64,000 bases of DNA from the NCBI GenBank assembly GCA_027625915.1, contig JANTQA010000008.1, forward strand, positions 2,249,001 to 2,313,000, read 5' to 3'. Source of the DNA: Anaeramoeba flamelloides (Eukaryota > Metamonada > Anaeramoebidae). Below are positions 60,329 through 64,000 of the stretch, piece after piece. The number at the start of each line of letters is the position of its first letter. The first letter of the stretch is position 1. Under the pieces are notes generated by a model. The model searched no databases. It was not told where the DNA came from and saw only the letters and a list, made by a program, of their open reading frames with translations. The translations under genes were made by a program, and so were the position numbers.

Positions 60329-60906
60329 AAACATGAGCAATTTGTCTAACGGCACGGAAAGGCGTTTCCCCTCTCACCGAGTCAAGAGGACAAGTGTAAC
60401 CTAAAATCAAAAATAATAAAAAAAATAATAAAAAAATTTTTTAAAAATGAAAAAAGAGATCTTAAAAGAAACAACAAAGAAAAATTTTGAAATCCCTACT
60501 GAGACACTGCTTAATTGTTTCGATGTTATTTCTGATTTCTGTTTTAAAATAGGGGGATCCGTTTCGAATCACAAATTTGATTGTATTCAGCGCTTTTAAT
60601 TTTACATTTGGCTCTTTTTTTTTGGTCTTACGGAGCAATTGCTCAGCAGCGGTTTGAGAGTGCTTTGCCCCTTTGAGTGTTACTTCTGTTCGTTGGAAGT
60701 TGGGTTAAAAAGGTATACAAGTAAAAAAATTTTTGGTTTTTTTTTTTTTTTTATTTTTAAAAAAGGTGTCTTTGGGGAGAGATGAAAACAGAAACAGAGA
60801 AAAAAATTTAAAAATTATCCTAATTACGAGAAATTTCATTGAGGACATAACCAGTTGTTGGTGTTTCGTTATCTGCACAAGCTTTTCTAACTAATTTCCA
60901 AGTCAT
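49450..60906 (-). CDS. TEPSIN: Tepsin-like AP-4 accessory protein (ENTH + VHS-like domains)
   Basis: Six exons: 60828-60906, 60500-60685, 60333-60400, 57269-57485, 53021-53544 and 49450-50574; 732 residues, every join in phase. Residues 1 to about 120 form an ENTH domain: ETPTTGYVLNEIS, then QTAAEQLLRKT, then VKLKALNTIKFVIRNGSPYF, then CPLDSVRG and AVRQIAHDVLESLYDD. A linker with IGFGSEPEK follows. Residues of about 303-413 form the second VHS/ENTH-like domain typical of tepsin and plant MTV1: YEKRLVRDLT...GIKPAPPKTKVNEFVKKC...WQHTYRSLCIIEALI...VRKIFNLL; its core is cut by a 2.4 kb intron. The Q/N-rich tail has IFFGISL (467-473), resembling the AP-4 beta-ear motif LFxGMxL, and an RG/GM-rich run near the end. 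Tepsin binds AP-4-coated trans-Golgi vesicles; here this is inferred from domains. Least certain boundary: the acceptor at 53545. The start is the first ATG after an in-frame stop. Confidence 0.9.
50230..50250 (-). other. Candidate AP-4 beta-ear binding motif IFFGISL in tepsin tail
   Basis: The hydrophobic spacing I-F-F-G-I-S-L fits the LFxGMxL-type motif that human tepsin uses (FAGMELV) to bind the beta-4 appendage. It lies in a disordered Q/N-rich stretch, as expected for a short linear motif. Confidence 0.5.
50575..53020 (-). other. 2.4 kb intron of tepsin splitting the VHS-like domain
   Basis: Between WQHTY and RSLCIIE. It contains an antisense TAAACT-family copy (about 52265-52680). The rest is A/T-rich. 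Confidence 0.8.
52265..52680 (-). mobile_element. Diverged TAAACT-family element, GGGGCCCA subtype
   Basis: The reverse complement starts TAAAACCATTTCACAGTTAA, then TTTAAAGGGTTTGAATGG, and follows the interior of 43830-44542 and 39422-39971. The left limit is approximate. Confidence 0.55.
54064..54182. repeat. 119-bp foldback
   Basis: The arm TGATTTTTTATACTTTTTAC (continuing CTTTTCCAAA) pairs with TTTGGGAAAGGTAAAAAGTA (continuing TAAAAAATCA). Confidence 0.65.
54186..54418. other. GC-richer island of unknown origin
   Basis: About 230 bp almost free of A/T runs, in contrast to everything around it. It contains TGATCATGA...TCATGATCA, repeated GAACTGAA/CCGAATTGAA-like words and a two-fold tandem of about 31 bp beginning TGTCGAGTCG. 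Short frames exist on the minus strand, without recognisable domains. Confidence 0.6.
54870..54989 (+). repeat. A-tailed three-hairpin element, copy 2 (uninterrupted)
   Basis: 120 bp: CTGTAAT/ATTACAG stem, TTAGG/CCTAA stem, GAGGTAATT/AATCACCTC stem, CAACAAT and an A tail. It matches 14426-14720 minus that copy's insertion. The A tail and stems suggest a small retroposed RNA or SINE-like unit. Confidence 0.7.
56423..57124. mobile_element. TA-flanked element, TAAACT family, AAAGGGCACA subtype, copy 2
   Basis: 702 bp; left end AACTCTTTTTCAAACAAAAG (then GGCACA), right end the inverse (TTTTATTTGAAAAAGAGTT), TA on both sides. It lies in tepsin intron 4. Confidence 0.8.
59108..59565. mobile_element. 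Non-autonomous element with about 75-bp terminal inverted repeats
   Basis: Left CTGTTGAGAGAAAAATGTTG and right CAACATTTTTCTCTCTACAG. The arms stay similar inward through AAAAATGGTTGG and TTTTAATTGGGAACAT. TA-rich flanks suggest TA target sites. A lone fragment of the same end region is at 1551-1590. Confidence 0.7.
59660..59890 (+). repeat. Diverged relative of the 2310/29926 repeat
   Basis: Shares GTTGTTAGTYCA...CCAAAATATAC and the end TTATTCAAATAMCAGT with 29926-30297. Confidence 0.45.
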
Positions 60907-63900
60907 TGATTTAATTGGTTTTTAAGAACAGACTAGTGTTTGTTGAAGAAAAAAAATGAACAAATAAAAGATTGATTGGGTTGCGAGTTAAAAAAGAAAA
61001 AATTTTTTAACAGACAGGTTTTGAAAAAAATAAAATCGCTTCAAGGCAAATTTTTATCATTTGTGCCGATTTGTGATCTTTTATTTTTGGTCTCTCGGGT
61101 ATCTACTCTTTTTTAGAAATTAGAAGATTTGTTGTCGAAAAATTTTCATTCTTTTCCGCCTTTCTTTCTGATTTTTTTTATTCAACATTTACAATCAGTC
61201 CTTATTAACGTCTCAAGATTTTTTTTGTGTTTTATGTTAGACAGAGTGTATTTATGATTTGAGAAAGTTTCTTCTTCTTTTTTTATAGAATAATTTAGAC
61301 AATATTTTCACAAACAAAACCATTAATAAAACCAAAGTTTCATTAGATATTTTTGTAAATAGTTTTTTTCAAAAATGAAAAAAGTGAAAATAACAAAAAC
61401 AATAATGAAAATAGTCTTCATTGTTGTTTGTTTGTGGGTAGAAGAGTTTTTTTTTCTTGTCAAATTGGTAAAATTCCTCAGAGTTTTTTGTAAAATGATT
61501 AAATTTTATGACTGGCTTTAATCTTTGGAAAGGTAATTGCAAATTCTAAAAATTCAACATACCAACCCCCCCAATAATGCAAAAATGGTTTTTATTTCGT
61601 TACTTTATTTGTTTTTTAGACATTTTTACCATTTACAAAATCATTTTTTATAATTCCACTTTGCTACCTCAAGTAATTGTTTTTCTTTTCCATAAATCCA
61701 AGAACTTAATATAGTGGGAACAAGAAGATTAATTTTTGATCTCAAAACATTTTCTCTGTAATGTTTTGTTTCACATTAATCATACAACCATTCAATCATT
61801 TGAAAATTTGACTTTTGTTTTTTTTGTTTGTTTTTTGTGTTTATTTTTTTTGTTGCTTTTGTGTTTTACTTTCTTTTATTTTTCTTTTTTTCTGATTGAT
61901 CCGAATTTATTTTTTTTTACTTTCTCTTTGATTTGGATCAGCTTCACTTTGAATTTTAATTTGCACACTTCAACTAAAAGACAAAAAAACAGACTAACCT
62001 TTATTCTGTTCTGTGTGTACATTAAATACTTTCCAAAGAAAAAGGATCTTTCTTTTCTTTTTTGTAAAATCTTTTTCAGTTGATAAATTTTTGAAAATTA
62101 GTCTCATAGAATAATAGCTATAACGACCAGAGCTCATTGAAATCAATCAACCATTAGAAAAAAGCTTTTTTGCAAAGTACACAATGAAAGAATTACATAA
62201 ACTACCCCCATTTACCAATTTACCTTTTCGAACAAGTTGGCCTTAGTTATATAATTGTTTGCTTCATATCCACAAGATTTATTCCTCAAAACTTTGGAAA
62301 ATTCAAATGTTGAGGTAACAAAACAAGACTTTGCTCTTTAAGTTTAATGTTGGTTCTTCTTGAAAACTAATTTAGTTTTGTAGTATTTTGAATATAAGGA
62401 CATTTCCCAATTAATTGGTTTTTTAGGCAATGCGTTTACATTGAGTTAATTACAAAACAGAAATTTCAAATTTTAATTTTTTTGTTAAATTTTCAGGATC
62501 AAGAGTATTTTAAGATAATGAGTCTGTGGAAAACGAATTAAAGGATAGAAACTGCACTACCTCAGAATTTTCAGAAATTATTTCAAGTTGAAAATAAAAG
62601 ATTGAAAATGATATTGATGTGCAATTATATTTCCTTTATTATTTATCACTAATCGAGATTTTAATCCCAATAAAAGGTTAAACCAGTTGAAAGATAAAAT
62701 AGTTAGGCAATGATATTTTTTTTTGGTTTTTTTAAAAAAAAAAATTATTTAGAGATATTTTTTTAAAGGTTGATTCTTTTTTTTTGAAGGTGTTTGATTC
62801 AAAATTTTAATATTATTGTCGTAACTCAAAACACAATACAACACCTTACCATTAATAACTATTAAACAATTCTGTTAATTTCAAGATAAATAATAAATTC
62901 AAAAAACAACAGTACTAAGAGATATTCATTTTTTTTAATAAAGTTTCATTTTATTGAATTCTAAGAACAATGAAATTTATTCATTTGTGGTAAAATAACA
63001 TTTTTAATCTGAAAATTTTTCAAAAATAATAATATAAGCAATAGAAAAGAATTGAAAAAAAAAATTAAAATAAAATAAAATAATTCAATAATTTCATTTA
63101 ATATTTTTGAATTGAACAATTAACCGCCTTTTACAAGATCACTTGTTCAAATCGAAATGGAAAAATGAAAAAACTTTTTAATTTTATTCAAAGTTATAAG
63201 TTAATCTTCAAACCTAATATATATATATATATATATATAATTTATATTCCATAGTTACAAAAGGAAAACACTTATAAAGAAAAAAAATCAAAGCCAGATG
63301 AATTTGGAAATTTAATTTGGAAATATCTTCGAGCAAAATTTCGGTTTTAGTGGTTTTTATAACAAAGATTGCCAATGAAAAATCTTTCCTACCCGCTCTA
63401 CTGAAACATCTCAAACACATTTTTTTTCAAAGATTCAAAAAAATATGAAAATATAAAAAAATAAATATTTTCAAAATGGAATGACATGAATCCCAAACCA
63501 AACCTTTAACACATCACTATTAATTGTTTTTTTTTTTAATTTTTACCCAAGAAAGTATACTAGAATACCAATTTAGAACAAATAACTAATTGAATGGTTA
63601 ACACCAATTGACTATTTACAAAGTTCAACAAATTTAAAATAAATAATTTAAAACAAACTAAAAAAAAATCAGAACAAAGTTTTATCTATGAGTTTACTAC
63701 CAGTTTAAATTTAAGGTCCAAAATTTCAACGAAATTCATAGCAAAAAAAAAAATCCCTCAAATTAAAGGATGGAATTTCTAATTTTTTTTGACAAATTAT
63801 TTTACTAGAATCCAAATTTTGTGCCTTAATTTTAGATTTTTGTAGTGTCTTAAATTTCGCTGAAGTTTGTGTCTTAAAAGTGGAACTGGCTGTATAAGAA

Positions 63901-64000
63901 AAATTTATTGCTAAACTTGTTGATATTTCCTTTACAGTCACAGTTCAATCAAATTTTAGACATTACCAACTAATCTATTGGTGTTTTCTATTTCAAAGAA
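60907..64000. other. Region 5' of tepsin; no gene recognised
   Basis: The first few hundred bases carry the tepsin promoter and 5' UTR (no clear motif seen). An AT dinucleotide run lies at 63220-63238 and a MITE at 63697-63892. A 68-codon frame at 63214-63420 (-) has balanced composition but no domain. The 115-codon frame at 61736-62083 is F/L-rich and unsupported. Confidence 0.5.
63697..63892. mobile_element. Palindromic Tc1-type MITE, copy 5 (diverged left arm)
   Basis: 196 bp, TA-flanked; the right arm TGTGCCTTAATTTTAGATTT... ends TTAAAAGTGGAACTGGCTG. The left arm is more decayed. Confidence 0.75.

Larger units (their letters stand above)
57486..60332 (-). other. 2.8 kb intron of tepsin
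   Basis: Between AVRQIAH and DVLESLY in the last part of the ENTH domain. It contains a Tc1-like element (59108-59565), a relative of the 2310 repeat (about 59660-59890) and, next to the donor, an A/T run of about 30 bases. Confidence 0.8.

Noticed and set aside
61736-62083. 115-codon F/L-rich plus-strand ORF
   Set aside because: T-run-driven composition, no domain, upstream flank of tepsin.
1-64000. tRNA, rRNA, snRNA or CRISPR features
   Set aside because: No cloverleaf with A/B boxes, rRNA core, snRNA core or regularly spaced direct repeat was found by eye.

Overview
The window comes from a very AT-rich nuclear genome of a protist. Its genes are split by GT-AG introns, use the standard code, carry long N/Q/K-rich tails, and lie in non-coding DNA full of homopolymer runs. 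The ankyrin protein, which ends in a degenerate plus a canonical BTB domain (motif VHKIVLIARSPLFAGMF), and the general gene style suggest an Anaeramoeba-like amoeba. That assignment is inference; I see no rRNA or other taxonomic marker.

Seven protein genes can be defended. Left to right they are: (1) a DENND1-type DENN protein on + (4494-9233, 5' end not found), with a catalytic module on one exon and a 758-residue N-rich adaptor-motif tail on the next; (2) a signal-peptide, single-pass membrane protein on - (12139-13334); (3) a lysine- and acid-rich, probably nuclear protein on - (18331-20103); (4) EMC8/9, a subunit of the ER membrane protein complex, on + (28229-29142); (5) a Rab11-type GTPase on - (32041-33052, four exons); (6) an ankyrin-repeat/BTB protein on - (35926-43135), whose two exons are separated by a 3.4 kb intron; (7) a tepsin homologue, the ENTH/VHS-like accessory protein of the AP-4 coat, on - (49450-60906, six exons). 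Four of the seven act in membrane traffic or ER membrane insertion (DENN, Rab11, tepsin, EMC8). Nothing shows that their proximity is functional.

Introns fall into two size classes. Eight are 78-247 bp. Five are 1.7-3.7 kb and all hold repeats, so large pieces of tepsin, DENN and Ank-BTB look like separate small ORFs unless read across them.

The rest is repeat-rich intergenic DNA. I recognise a 197-bp palindromic Tc1-type MITE (5 copies, TA-flanked, CAGTCAG ends); a larger TA-flanked family with ends TAAACTCTTTTTCA (at least 8 copies in three subtypes, some nested); a 375-bp repeat present as two inverted copies; a short A-tailed element with three hairpins (2 copies, one split by another insertion); several single-copy foldbacks; a triplicated block upstream of the Rab11 gene; a GC-richer island inside tepsin intron 4; and two decayed LINE-like reverse transcriptase fragments. 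I found no tRNA, rRNA or CRISPR.
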